64,000 bases of DNA, from positions 372,001-436,000 of the forward strand of contig DASXVV010000009.1 in the NCBI GenBank assembly GCA_036504035.1, written 5' to 3'. The position numbers and the translations under genes are program-made. This document shows, one piece after another, positions 50,420 to 59,002 of the stretch; within the stretch, counting starts at the first letter, position 1, and the number at the start of each line of letters is the position of its first letter. A model generated the notes under the pieces. That model had not been told where the DNA came from, did not search any database, and worked only from the letters and a program-made list of their open reading frames with translations. Origin of the DNA: Candidatus Deferrimicrobiaceae bacterium (lineage in GTDB: Bacteria; Desulfobacterota; Deferrimicrobia; Deferrimicrobiales; Deferrimicrobiaceae).

Positions 50420-52223
50420 GACGGAGCTCCCCCAGCATGAGAACCATCGTTTCGAGCTTCGTAAGCGGGTGGCCCGGGTTTCCGCGAATGACGTGGCGGT
50501 GCAGGCGGTCGAAATCGACGAGCGCCTCCGCGTCGAGACCGCGGAGCATCGATTTCCAGTCGGGGTCGGCGCTTTCCTCGGCCAGCGCGCGGGCCGTCGG
50601 TATCTTCCTGCCCGGATCCGGTGGGCAGTGCTCGTGGACCGCCTCGAGGAGCTCGCGCATCCGCTGCGGGTAGGTGTGCTCCCGGAGAACCCGGTTTCGC
50701 GCCTTTTCGGCCATCGAACGGCGGGATTCGGGATCGGCGAGATAAACGTCGAGCAGCGCATCGAACTCGACGCGGTCGGAAAAGCATTCGACCTCGACGC
50801 CCGGCTCGAAGAGGCCGGGCAGGAGCGAGCGACGGTCGACCAGCTGAAAGGCCGCGCAAGCGGCGATCTCGAAGGTCCGCGGGTTGACGAAGTCTCCGAA
50901 CGGATTGATGCCCTCGTGGCTGACCGACGAATGCAGGTTGACGTTGACGTCGGTCGCATTGAAGATCTTGGCCGTCTCCGGAGCCGTCAGTCGCCGCCCC
51001 CCTTCCTGGACCAGCGGCGCCAGCGGACCGTCGGCCGGCCACCCGGTGCCCCAGATCCGGAACGGTTTCGAGGCGAGCGCCTGGAAGAAGCGGATGCGGT
51101 TGTAGTAGGCCGCCCCCATGAACGAGATCGGGGAGCCGAAATCCCGGCGATCTCGCACTTCGAGCACCATCGGGGCGAACACCGAACAGTCCGCGGCCAA
51201 CGGAAGATAATGATGATGCGCCTGTCCCGCCGTCGCGAGCGCCTTGGGGAAATCTCCTTTCTGGATCGGGAGGAACAGATCGTACGACGCGGCTTCGGAC
51301 TCCCAGCGACGCAGCAGGTGCCGGTCTTCGACGAACCATGTGACGACTCGGCGTCCTTGCTCGCGGAACGCGCGAAGCTGGTCGGCCCCCACCGGCGCGT
51401 CGGGCAGCACGACCACGATCGCCGGGTCGAACGCTGCGACGCGTGCCGCGACCTGGGACGACGCCCACGCCAGGAAGGTCGAAACCCCGGCATCGAATCC
51501 GCCTTCGCTCCCCTTCCGCGCATGGGTGGCGTGAAACGCCCGGAGCGGGTTGAGAATCGCCCCGAAGGGCGAGACGTCGACGAAGTCGACCGCCATGCCG
51601 TTGGCCTGGAGGCCCGCCGCCGCATGCCGGGCGGTCTCGACGGCCCCGCCGTAGATGGGCGACACGACGGAGACCTTGTAGCAGGCGTCGCGCGCAGATG
51701 CGATCGCCGCGCATTTGTTCCGGAAATCGTCCGCGAAAGCGGGAAAGAGCCAGGACAGGTAAGGGAGGGGCAGAACCGCCTTCACGCCGGCAAGGAGCGC
51801 CTTGTGTTCCCCCGCCCGAAATAGTTCGGCAGGATCGTCGATCAGGAATAAGGGGACGCGGTCCAGGAATGCCGGGACGTCCCGGTGCGCGGCCATCCCG
51901 GCAAGAAGCGCCCGGACCGGCTCGAAAACGACGGGCTTGAGCCCGGCTTCGAGAAGGGCCTCGGCGACATACCCGAAACCGTTGCCCAGCACCGCGACGG
52001 CTTCACCCTGCCGGGCGTCGACCTGCCGACGGAATGCGTCAACGAAGCGTCGGGCTTCATCGATCGGGTCGTAGCTGCTGTGGATTGTTTTCCCGGCGAA
52101 CCTCGGGACCGGGAGGCCACCGGTGCGCGAGGAGACGACCTCGTCGACGGAGGGGCCCCCGCTCCGTGAGAACGCTTCCAGCTTCAGGGGAAGGGTTTGG
52201 CGTGTTACGAATTCGACAGGCAA
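50406..52223 (-). CDS. CgeB-like glycosyltransferase with Maf-like N-terminal region
   Basis: A 605-residue protein. Residues 1-170 contain SSYDPIDEARRFVDAF and AVAVLGNGFGYVAEALLEAGLKPVVFEP, resembling the N-terminal part of Maf-like motility accessory factors. Residues 180-560 resemble the CgeB / Glyco_trans_1_2 family: SPIYGGAVETARHAAAGLQANG, TWFVEDRHLLRRW, GSPISFMGAAYYNRIRFF, NLHSSVSHEGINPFGDFVNPRTFEIAACAAFQLVD. It follows the fliT-like gene in the flagellin/cap operon, so flagellin glycosylation is the likely role. Sugar donor and target are unknown. Confidence 0.8.
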   Translation of the reverse strand: MPVEFVTRQTLPLKLEAFSRSGGPSVDEVVSSRTGGLPVPRFAGKTIHSSYDPIDEARRFVDAFRRQVDARQGEAVAVLGNGFGYVAEALLEAGLKPVVFEPVRALLAGMAAHRDVPAFLDRVPLFLIDDPAELFRAGEHKALLAGVKAVLPLPYLSWLFPAFADDFRNKCAAIASARDACYKVSVVSPIYGGAVETARHAAAGLQANGMAVDFVDVSPFGAILNPLRAFHATHARKGSEGGFDAGVSTFLAWASSQVAARVAAFDPAIVVVLPDAPVGADQLRAFREQGRRVVTWFVEDRHLLRRWESEAASYDLFLPIQKGDFPKALATAGQAHHHYLPLAADCSVFAPMVLEVRDRRDFGSPISFMGAAYYNRIRFFQALASKPFRIWGTGWPADGPLAPLVQEGGRRLTAPETAKIFNATDVNVNLHSSVSHEGINPFGDFVNPRTFEIAACAAFQLVDRRSLLPGLFEPGVEVECFSDRVEFDALLDVYLADPESRRSMAEKARNRVLREHTYPQRMRELLEAVHEHCPPDPGRKIPTARALAEESADPDWKSMLRGLDAEALVDFDRLHRHVIRGNPGHPLTKLETMVLMLGELRHGGR

Positions 52224-52266
52224 ATCATGGACCTCCGCCGGCGGGACGCACCGGCGATGCCCCGGT

Positions 52267-52665
52267 TCACCCCTCGCCGCTGACGATTCTTGCCTTATCT
52301 CCGGCCGGCGACTGGTACGCGCGATCGACCTTGCGAACCTGTCCCAGGCGGGATAGCTCGGCGCCGATCTCTACCTGGATCGACTGGACCCGGGCGATCG
52401 CGCCGTCATCCTCTTCTTTGATGCAACGGAGGTGCCAATCGCGTTTTTCGAGCAGGGAGACATCTCGTTCGCGTTCGGGGAGGGAGTTCCAGTCGGCGAC
52501 CGCCACGCCGTATCGCTCGATGCAGTCCGCCCGTTCCGCCACGGCCCGTGCGGTACCCGGGTCGTCGAGCTGCCGGATCGACTCGAGAAGATCCGCGGTC
52601 GCCTTGCGGTACGCGTCGAGGATCTCCTCCATCGCCCGGGCGCAGCCCGAGGCGCGTTCCGTCAT
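52267..52665 (-). CDS. FliT-like flagellar chaperone, tentative
   Basis: A 132-residue, mostly helical protein with no signal peptide. Its start overlaps the fliS stop (ATGA at 52662-52665), the usual place for fliT after fliS. Short length, charged helices (EEILDAYRKATADLLESIRQL, CIKEEDDGAIARVQSIQVEIG) and the fliD-fliS context fit the export chaperone of FliD. Sequence similarity to FliT is low by eye, so this is a context call. Confidence 0.55.
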   Translation of the reverse strand: MTERASGCARAMEEILDAYRKATADLLESIRQLDDPGTARAVAERADCIERYGVAVADWNSLPERERDVSLLEKRDWHLRCIKEEDDGAIARVQSIQVEIGAELSRLGQVRKVDRAYQSPAGDKARIVSGEG

Positions 52666-53066
52666 CGTGCTGCCCGAATCTCGTGGGAGCCGGCCAGCGA
52701 TCGGATGGCGCCGTCGAAACCTTCCCGGATCGTGCCCAGGATGCGCGCGACATCGTTCATGTTCTTTCCGAGCAGGCGGACATTGGCTTCGGTCATGTGG
52801 TCGATCAGGAACAGGTAGATCTGCTGCAGGTTCGCGGCAACCTCCCCGCCCACTTCCATGTCGAGGGTGGTCAGGAACTCGGTGACGATCGCCTGGCTCT
52901 TGAGGAGATATTCCCGGAAGCCGACCTTGTCGCCGGCCGCCAGCCGACTGCCGGATGCATTGGCGAAGGAGATCGCGCCGTCGAACAGCATCAAGAGAAG
53001 CTTCTCCCGGGACACCGTCCGAACGGTGCTCTGCTGGTACTTGTTGAGATTTGCCTGCATCTGCAT
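52662..53066 (-). CDS. fliS: Flagellin export chaperone FliS
   Basis: A 134-residue FliS, with the N-terminal QMQANLNKYQQSTVRTVSREKLLLMLFDGAI and FANASGSRL. FliS binds the C-terminal D0 helix of flagellin to stop polymerisation in the cytoplasm and in some bacteria interacts with FliW and CsrA control. It lies 52 bases after fliD and just before the FliT-like gene. Confidence 0.94.
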   Translation of the reverse strand: MQMQANLNKYQQSTVRTVSREKLLLMLFDGAISFANASGSRLAAGDKVGFREYLLKSQAIVTEFLTTLDMEVGGEVAANLQQIYLFLIDHMTEANVRLLGKNMNDVARILGTIREGFDGAIRSLAGSHEIRAAR

Positions 53067-53118
53067 TGACTCATCCTCTTGAGGTGGATCGGACGGTTTT
53101 TAATTGCCCGGGCTGCAA

Positions 53119-54855
53119 TCAGAGTGAACTGAGCGCCCCGGACTGGTTCTTCAAGACTCCGACCAATTGTTCCATGTTCGCGAATTTGACCTTGAGCGAC
53201 GCCTCGTACAACGTCACAGCCGATTCCTTCTGGGTCACCATGGCATTGATGCTTTTGATCCTCGACTGGATGTTCGCCTTCCGGGTAGCGACGAGGCCGG
53301 AGACGGGCGACATCCAGCTGTCGATCTTGTCCATGATCTGCGCGGCCACGCCCTTCGTGCCGGTCGACAGGTTTTTCGTGAAGAGGTCGACGACGCCCTT
53401 GAAATCGGCCGACATCGCCGTGTCCATCTTCGCGGAATCCATGGACATCGTCCCGTCGGACTGCGTCCTGATGCCGACACGAGACAAGGCATTGTAATTG
53501 CCCCCGAGGCCCTTGACCGCGTTGACGAGAAGGGAGGTCAGGGAATTCGACACGCTGGATACCGCCATGTCGCCCTGGAGCGGCCCGGCCTTTTTCGTTG
53601 TCGCGTCGTAGGTCGAGTTGGAGCGGACGTAGCCCGCAAGGTCGTTGTATGCGGCGATGAACGCCTGCACCTTGTTCCGGATCGCGCCGTTGTCCTTGGT
53701 CACGCCGATGGAAATCGACGGCTTTGTGGAGGGAGCGCTCACTAAATTCAGCGTAACCCCGGAGACGAGGTCGGTGATCACGTTGGTCGAGCGGTGAAGG
53801 CCCGTCATGCCGTCGATGTCGATGATGGCGTCCTTCGCCGTCTGGGTGTTGGCGAACGACAGCGTCTTGGGATCTCCGGGCGTCGTGGGCGTGTAGACCG
53901 ACGTGAAGGCAGCCACCTCGCCCATCCCCTTGCCGGTCAGTACCAGCGACCAGGAGGGGGCGGCGGTCGTCCCGGTGTTGATGGCGCTTGCGGAATAGGA
54001 CGGGATCCCGCCGGACAATTTGGAACCGGACAGCTGGATCGCGCCATCGGTACCGCTGCCGCCGGCATTCGTGTTGGTCATCCCGACCAGGTTCCCGCCA
54101 CTGCCCGCAACAGTCGCTTTCACGGTGACGACGCCGCCCGAAGCGGACATGGAGGTTCCGCTTCCGGGGGATGCGGCCGCCAACCGGGTCGCGATGTCGC
54201 CACCGGTTGCCGCGCCGCTGATATCGACCCCGACGTTCGTGCCCGCATAGGCCCCGGCGGAACTGTCGTAGAATTCGTAGGTCTTGTCATCGATGGCGAG
54301 CTTGGTCCCGGTGGCGGGAACGGCCAGGAAAGAGAGCGACCCGTAGGCCGTCGGAGCGGAGTTGTTGATCTTGTCCCGGATGGCCGAGAGTGAATCTCCC
54401 GCTGAGATCGAGACCAGGTTGTCGGGGACGGAAACGCCCGGCATTGCTGCCGGGGTAAACTTGAGGGTTCCGGCCAGGCCGAACGGGTTGTCTGCGGAAA
54501 CGGAAGTTTCGGCCGATTTGGACGACTGCCCGGAGGCCATCTGCTGGACGACGACCGTGTGGTTCCCCTCGGAAGCCGCGGACGAAGCGGCGACGGTCAT
54601 CACGTTGCTGTCGCTGGTGCTGCTGGAAAAGGCCGAGAAGGAGCTTGTCGATGCGATCGCCTGAGCCGCGCTTCGCAGGGCGGTCAGCTTCCCGGAAAAA
54701 GTGTCCATCATGGTCAGGTTGGACTGGTAGTCGGTCACCTGGCTCTGCAAGAGATCGATCGGTTGCCGCTTGGCCGCGACGAGGGCGGCGATCAGGCTCG
54801 ACGAGTCGATCCCGGAGGAGAGCCCGGAGAAATTGACGCTGTTCGTCGTCGCCAT
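53119..54855 (-). CDS. fliD: Flagellar filament cap protein FliD
   Basis: A 578-residue hook-associated protein 2. The N-terminal domain begins NSVNFSGLSSGIDSSSLIAALVAAKRQPIDLL. The FliD_C domain includes GVTLNLVSAPSTKPSISIGVTKDN, IAAYNDLAGYVRSNSTYDATTKKAGPL and a C-terminal coiled-coil region. Residues 186-284 (54004-54300) form an insertion that matches a similar insertion in FlgK. FliD caps the filament and promotes flagellin folding. It follows flaG by four bases. Confidence 0.94.
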   Translation of the reverse strand: MATTNSVNFSGLSSGIDSSSLIAALVAAKRQPIDLLQSQVTDYQSNLTMMDTFSGKLTALRSAAQAIASTSSFSAFSSSTSDSNVMTVAASSAASEGNHTVVVQQMASGQSSKSAETSVSADNPFGLAGTLKFTPAAMPGVSVPDNLVSISAGDSLSAIRDKINNSAPTAYGSLSFLAVPATGTKLAIDDKTYEFYDSSAGAYAGTNVGVDISGAATGGDIATRLAAASPGSGTSMSASGGVVTVKATVAGSGGNLVGMTNTNAGGSGTDGAIQLSGSKLSGGIPSYSASAINTGTTAAPSWSLVLTGKGMGEVAAFTSVYTPTTPGDPKTLSFANTQTAKDAIIDIDGMTGLHRSTNVITDLVSGVTLNLVSAPSTKPSISIGVTKDNGAIRNKVQAFIAAYNDLAGYVRSNSTYDATTKKAGPLQGDMAVSSVSNSLTSLLVNAVKGLGGNYNALSRVGIRTQSDGTMSMDSAKMDTAMSADFKGVVDLFTKNLSTGTKGVAAQIMDKIDSWMSPVSGLVATRKANIQSRIKSINAMVTQKESAVTLYEASLKVKFANMEQLVGVLKNQSGALSSL

Positions 54856-54859
54856 GACC

Positions 54860-55258
54860 TTACCCCTTCTGGTTGACGATCATCCCGCGTTGAGCGCGAA
54901 GGTACTTGATCACCTCGATGACCGACTCGGGCGGGTACTGGCGGATCACCTCACCGTTATCCGCATTGAGCACCTTGGTGACGATCATCTTGAGATCCTT
55001 GTCGAGGGAAATGTCGAGTTTCGAAGGGTCTCCCCTGAAATGGCGCTGAACCTCTTCGGCCAGACGCTCCATCTCCTTCGACTTTTCGACCGATTGGACG
55101 GGAACGACGACATTCGGGTTCGACGGGACAACCACGCCTTCGGCCCCGGTCGCCTGGGCGGGACTGCTCGCCGCGTCCGACTTGCGCGCACCGGATGCAG
55201 GGCGGGAAACATCGACCTCGGCGCCACTTGTCACTGCCTGGATTTTCATGAGGATCAC
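54860..55258 (-). CDS. flaG: FlaG family protein
   Basis: A 132-residue protein with a variable, alanine-rich N-terminus and the conserved FlaG C-terminal block, MERLAEEVQRHF...LDISLDKDLKMIVTKVLNADNGEVIRQYPPESVIEVIKYL. FlaG affects filament length in several bacteria. It sits between the fliC hairpin and fliD, in the standard fliC-flaG-fliD order. Confidence 0.88.
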   Translation of the reverse strand: MILMKIQAVTSGAEVDVSRPASGARKSDAASSPAQATGAEGVVVPSNPNVVVPVQSVEKSKEMERLAEEVQRHFRGDPSKLDISLDKDLKMIVTKVLNADNGEVIRQYPPESVIEVIKYLRAQRGMIVNQKG

Positions 55259-55268
55259 CTCGTAGCAA

Positions 55269-55299
55269 CCGGGGGAGGGGCATGAACTCCCTCCCCCGG
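55269..55299 (-). terminator. Hairpin between fliC and flaG
   Basis: A perfect 11-bp inverted repeat (CCGGGGGAGGG / CCCTCCCCCGG, nine-base loop) lies 35 bases after the fliC stop and ten bases before the flaG start. No T-run follows, so it may attenuate readthrough or protect the abundant fliC mRNA rather than end transcription fully. Confidence 0.6.
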
Positions 55300-55333
55300 C
55301 TTGATGCGATCAGCCTTTGACGATTGGCCCTTG

Positions 55334-56152
55334 TTACTTGAGGAGCGAAAGGGCGATCGAGGGCTGCTGGTTGGCCTGCGACAGGACCGAGACGCCTGCC
55401 TGCACCAGGATCTGGTTCCGGGTGTAGTTGGCGGTTTCCTCGGCGACGTCCACGTCGCGGATGCGCGAGTTGGCGGCCGTGGTGTTCTCGATGCTGACCG
55501 AGAGGTTCCGGATGACCGACTCGAGCCGGTTCTGGAGGGCACCCAGGCTGCCTCGAGCCGTGGTGACCGAGGAGATCGCGGTGTCGATCGTCGTCAGGAC
55601 GGCCTGTGCGGAGGCGGCCGTGGAGATGTTGGCGGCGCTGATGCTCAGCGTACCGGTGGTGACGGTCGAGAGGCCGACGCCCAGCTGTTCGGAGGAGCCG
55701 GTGCCGATCTGCAGGGAAATGCTGGAGACAGTGCCGGTCAGAAGCGCCTGTCCGTTGAACTTGGTCGAGTCGGAGATTCTTCCGATTTCGGCGGTCAGTG
55801 CAGAAAACTCGGCGTTCAGGTTGGTGCGTTCCGTATCGCCGATGTCGCCCGAGGAAGACTGGACCGCCAGTTCACGCATGCGGCTCAGGCTGTTGGTGAT
55901 TTCGACCATCGCGCCTTCGGCCGTCGCCACGACGGAGATGCCGTTGGCGGCGTTGCGGGAAGCCTGCCCGAGGCCGCGGATCTGGGCGCCCAACTTTTCG
56001 GAAATCGCCAGGCCGGCGGCGTCGTCTGCGGCCTTGGTGATGCGCATGCCGGACGAGAGACGGGCGATGGAGGTCGAAAGACTCGCTTGGGAAACTTCGA
56101 GGTTCTTGCGGGCGGTGAGGGCTGCCAGGTTGCTGTTGATTACGACTGCCAT
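55334..56152 (-). CDS. fliC: Flagellin FliC, short form
   Basis: A 272-residue flagellin with only the conserved D0/D1 helices and a small middle part. The N-terminus is AVVINSNLAALTARKNLEVSQASLSTSIARLSSGMRITKAADDAAGLAISEKL (typical flagellin block, abbreviated). The C-terminus is SIENTTAANSRIRDVDVAEETANYTRNQILVQAGVSVLSQANQQPSIALSLLK. The surface D2/D3 domains of long flagellins are absent. It is secreted and forms the filament. It has its own sigma-28 promoter and a leader of about 150 bases. AAGGAGG lies eight bases before the ATG. Confidence 0.97.
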   Translation of the reverse strand: MAVVINSNLAALTARKNLEVSQASLSTSIARLSSGMRITKAADDAAGLAISEKLGAQIRGLGQASRNAANGISVVATAEGAMVEITNSLSRMRELAVQSSSGDIGDTERTNLNAEFSALTAEIGRISDSTKFNGQALLTGTVSSISLQIGTGSSEQLGVGLSTVTTGTLSISAANISTAASAQAVLTTIDTAISSVTTARGSLGALQNRLESVIRNLSVSIENTTAANSRIRDVDVAEETANYTRNQILVQAGVSVLSQANQQPSIALSLLK

Positions 56153-56306
56153 GATCGTATCCTCCTTGATTTTTCCCGGGCATCCTTGCCCTGGGGTTCA
56201 TGGTTGGTTGACGAATTCCGATTCCCATGAAAACCGGCTTTATTCTTTTTGGTCTGTGCCTTCGGTGATCCCCCTTTCCTCTTGGCGCTCCGTGCATTTC
56301 CTTCTG
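56153..56306 (-). promoter_or_regulatory. fliC 5' leader with CsrA-type GGA motifs
   Basis: The leader from the predicted start point to the ATG contains about nine GGA motifs, including one in the Shine-Dalgarno (AAGGAGGAT). At 56178-56191 the RNA would form GGGCA-AGGA-TGCCC, a five-bp stem with AGGA in the loop. The local sequence CAAGGATG matches the core of the CsrA SELEX consensus. csrA and fliW lie just upstream. Confidence 0.6.
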
Positions 56307-56312
56307 ATTTAC

Positions 56313-56340
56313 TTATCGGAAGGAAGCTCCCGCGACTTTA
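56313..56340 (-). promoter_or_regulatory. Sigma-28 promoter of fliC
   Basis: The minus strand reads TAAA, a 16-base spacer, then TCCGATAA, seven of eight matches to the sigma-28 -10. It lies in the gap between the PilZ gene and fliC, and it points to fliC. It shares sequence and spacing with the flgM promoter. Confidence 0.75.
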
Positions 56341-56360
56341 ATGCAAATTGGGGGTTCCCC

Positions 56361-57359
56361 TCAGCTTTCCATCTCCCGGCGTCGGGAAAGGTCGGAAAGC
56401 TGCATCTTCGCAATGTAGACCATCAGACGGCGATCGCAGCCCTCGGCCAACCGGGTGAATTCGAACCCGTAGCGGAAGCGGAACCGGGTCTTGCTCTCGG
56501 AAAGCGACAGCTCGTAGACGCAGCGCGCGGCCCCCTCGATCGGGACCAGCGTCCCCCCCTCGATCCGGAACGACGCCAGTTCCTCCCCCGGCCTGAACCG
56601 GTTGGAGGAGGCCAGTGAGAATCCCCCGGTGCTCACGTCGAGCACGCTGATGTCGGCGGGGTCGGTCCCGCTCGTCCTGCACACGAGGGGCGCCGACAAC
56701 GGAGGATCGACCCGGTAGACGTCCCGGCGCTGCGTAAAGGCAATCGACTCGGGCAACGCCAACCGGTGCATGAACGACCCGCGGTCGGCGTCTTCGCCGG
56801 CCCATGCGCAAACGAAATGGTAGGGAACCCGCTGGTAAAGGTATTCGACCCGGATCGAGCGGGACGACCGGAGCATGTCATTTCCTGCCGCGGGCGACAG
56901 GGGAAGCATCATCAGCTCCTTGCGGTCGTCCGAGATTCCGTCGGCGTGCGAGGAAAAGCGGATGAAGTGATCATCGATCCATATGGAAAACGATATTCGT
57001 TCCTTGAGCACCCTGGCAAGGTGGTCGCGGACGGCGACGGGCGTCATCAGGTTCTCGATCTGGTACCGGGTAGCGCTCTCCGTCTCGCGTCGCCGCGCGG
57101 CGATCCGGGAAATCAGCCGCTGAACCCCCAACAGGATGATGATAACGACCCCGGCCGCCAGCGCCGCCTCGGCCGTGAACACGGTCTGCTCCTCGGGCGC
57201 GAGAGGCTTGCCCGAATCGCGCACGACCTGTTCGTCGAGCGAGCCCTGGAACTTCCGGACGCGCTCGGCGCGCGTGTCGGCCCGGGTCGTAAGGCCGAGG
57301 ACCGGCAGAAGCACCAGGGCCGCGAGAAGGACGGCAGAGATCCCGGGCGCGAACCGCAC
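56361..57359 (-). CDS. Membrane-anchored PilZ domain protein, YcgR/flagellar-brake-like
   Basis: A 332-residue protein. It has a signal-anchor TM at residues 1-24 and another hydrophobic helix around 65-85, so much of the protein is cytoplasmic. A YcgR-N-like region is followed by a PilZ domain: the RRDVYRVDPP segment supplies the RxxxR motif and LDVSTGGFSLAS the D/NxSxxG motif, both needed for c-di-GMP binding. It starts with GTG two bases after the fliW stop. A role as a c-di-GMP-dependent motility brake is an inference from domain and context. The frame to 57677 overlaps fliW and is rejected. Confidence 0.8.
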   Translation of the reverse strand: MRFAPGISAVLLAALVLLPVLGLTTRADTRAERVRKFQGSLDEQVVRDSGKPLAPEEQTVFTAEAALAAGVVIIILLGVQRLISRIAARRRETESATRYQIENLMTPVAVRDHLARVLKERISFSIWIDDHFIRFSSHADGISDDRKELMMLPLSPAAGNDMLRSSRSIRVEYLYQRVPYHFVCAWAGEDADRGSFMHRLALPESIAFTQRRDVYRVDPPLSAPLVCRTSGTDPADISVLDVSTGGFSLASSNRFRPGEELASFRIEGGTLVPIEGAARCVYELSLSESKTRFRFRYGFEFTRLAEGCDRRLMVYIAKMQLSDLSRRREMES

Positions 57360-57361
57360 AG

Positions 57362-57814
57362 CTATCGGTCGCCTCCGGCTTCGGCCGCGGCCGGCGGCAT
57401 CGGGACGCGGACGCCCCACTTGTCGTCCTTGAGCACGAACTGCTTCCCTGAACAGGTCTTCATGTTGACGACGATCGGGGCCCTGAGGTTGAACGTCGTG
57501 TCCTCCTTGCGCCGGCCGCGGATCGTGATCACCGACAGGAGCGCGAGCTCGTCTCCATCCGAGAATCCGACCGCTTCGAGGTCCCCTTCCCCCACGGGCG
57601 CCTCGTAATCGGGGAAGAAGGCGAACGGGTCGGCCACCACGAACGCCAGCTCGGGGCGATCGACGAACAGCATCCATTTGAACTCCGCGCCGGGACGGGC
57701 GTCGACCAGAACGCAGCGGTGGGCGTCGGCGAATCCGGGAAGACCCTCCTCGAGCGTGATGATCTTCTCGTCCGCGATCTCGATGTCGCCCAGCTTGCTG
57801 CCATCAATCTTCAT
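57362..57814 (-). CDS. fliW: Flagellar assembly factor FliW
   Basis: A 150-residue FliW, with [43 protein letters not shown] and LLSVITIRG followed by [14 protein letters not shown]. FliW binds flagellin and, when free, binds CsrA and relieves its repression. It overlaps csrA by 11 bases, giving coupled translation. This is the classical csrA-fliW pair upstream of flagellin. Confidence 0.95.
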   Translation of the reverse strand: MKIDGSKLGDIEIADEKIITLEEGLPGFADAHRCVLVDARPGAEFKWMLFVDRPELAFVVADPFAFFPDYEAPVGEGDLEAVGFSDGDELALLSVITIRGRRKEDTTFNLRAPIVVNMKTCSGKQFVLKDDKWGVRVPMPPAAAEAGGDR

Positions 57815-58034
57815 CTTCGGTCCCCTCCCAGGCTGCCATGAAATCGCGGTCGACGTTCGATGCGGTCCGGTTTTCCTCGACGACCTTCAGGTAGATCTCC
57901 TCGCGGTGGATCTTGACGCCCGGCGGCGCCGAGATGCCGAGCCTGACCTGCCCTTTTCCCACTTCGAGAATGGTGAGCGTAACGTCATCCCCGATCATGA
58001 GCCGTTCGCCCGACTTCCTTGTCAGTACAAGCAT
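57804..58034 (-). CDS. csrA: Carbon storage regulator CsrA
   Basis: A 76-residue CsrA with [24 protein letters not shown] and [19 protein letters not shown]. The extended acidic C-terminus (to residue 76) is typical of the FliW-responsive type. CsrA binds GGA motifs in mRNA leaders. It lies between flgL and fliW. GGGAGG precedes the ATG. Confidence 0.96.
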   Translation of the reverse strand: MLVLTRKSGERLMIGDDVTLTILEVGKGQVRLGISAPPGVKIHREEIYLKVVEENRTASNVDRDFMAAWEGTEDED

Positions 58035-58061
58035 CGCTCCCTCCCTGGAGACTTGGTCTAT

Positions 58062-58991
58062 TTAGCGTTTCACGGCATCGAGCACGGTCATGGACGTGAT
58101 CGTCCCGGCGACCTGGATGGAGGCCTGGAGCACGGCCTCCTGCTTCTTGAGGTCGATCGCCATCTGGGCGATGTCGAGGTCCTGGATATCGGACAGCTGG
58201 CTGGTCAGACTTGCCGACATGTTCATGAGCGAGGAATTGCTCACTCCCATGTGCTTGGTCCGCGTGCCGACCGCCGCCTGGCTCTGGAGCACCTTCTGCT
58301 GTCCCTGGTCCATCGCGTCGATCGAAGCCTGGATCCCCGCGAGATTGTTGGTCTCGAGCGCCGACCGAAACTGGGCGAGATCTTCCATGATGGAGCTTCC
58401 GGGAACGTAGGTCCCTGGAGGCGCCGGCGGCATGGCGCCGACCGTGACCCGGTCCCCGAAGACATTGCTGCCGATCTCGTTGATCTGCATCTTCTCGCTC
58501 TGGCCGATCCGGACGAGGCGGGTCCCGGTGTCGCCTTGCCAGACTCCGTCGTTGGTGTAGGCCGGCGTATCGCTCTTGAATCCCGAGAAGATGTATTCTC
58601 CGCCCAACTTGGTGTTGGCGAATCCGACCGCCTCATTGAACAGCTCGGCGGCCTCGGCCGCGGCGGACTTGCGGTCGGAGGCGCTGGCATCGCCGTTGGC
58701 CATCTGGATGGCCAGCTCCTTGGCGCGGACGAGCGTGTCGTTGATGCCGTTGAGCGCGTTTTCGGTCAGGTCGAGCGATGCATTGCCGAACGTGATGTTC
58801 CGCTGGAACTGGGCCACTTCGGATTGGCCGGTCTTGATCTGCGACGCCTTCTCGGAGGAGCGGGGGTCGTCGGACAGGTAGACGAGCCGCCGGTTCTCGG
58901 CGATCTTCTGCTGGATGGTGAAGAGCGACGAGCGGTTGTCCATCACGGAATTGCGGACGGAATCGTAGATGATCTGTTCGGTGATTCTCAT
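58062..58991 (-). CDS. flgL: Flagellar hook-filament junction protein FlgL
   Basis: A 309-residue HAP3 with the flagellin-like N-terminus MRITEQIIYDSVRNSVMDNRSSLFTIQQKIAENRR and the C-terminal helix LDIAQMAIDLKKQEAVLQASIQVAGTITSMTVLD. The centre has GEYIFSGFKSDTPAYT. It links hook and filament. It lies 11 bases after flgK, and AGGAG precedes the ATG. Confidence 0.95.
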   Translation of the reverse strand: MRITEQIIYDSVRNSVMDNRSSLFTIQQKIAENRRLVYLSDDPRSSEKASQIKTGQSEVAQFQRNITFGNASLDLTENALNGINDTLVRAKELAIQMANGDASASDRKSAAAEAAELFNEAVGFANTKLGGEYIFSGFKSDTPAYTNDGVWQGDTGTRLVRIGQSEKMQINEIGSNVFGDRVTVGAMPPAPPGTYVPGSSIMEDLAQFRSALETNNLAGIQASIDAMDQGQQKVLQSQAAVGTRTKHMGVSNSSLMNMSASLTSQLSDIQDLDIAQMAIDLKKQEAVLQASIQVAGTITSMTVLDAVKR

Positions 58992-59002
58992 GGCTGGCGC
59001 TC

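Noticed and set aside
53102-53118. ATTGC/GCAAT hairpin after fliD
   Set aside because: Only a five-bp stem with no T-run in the correct orientation; too weak to call a terminator.
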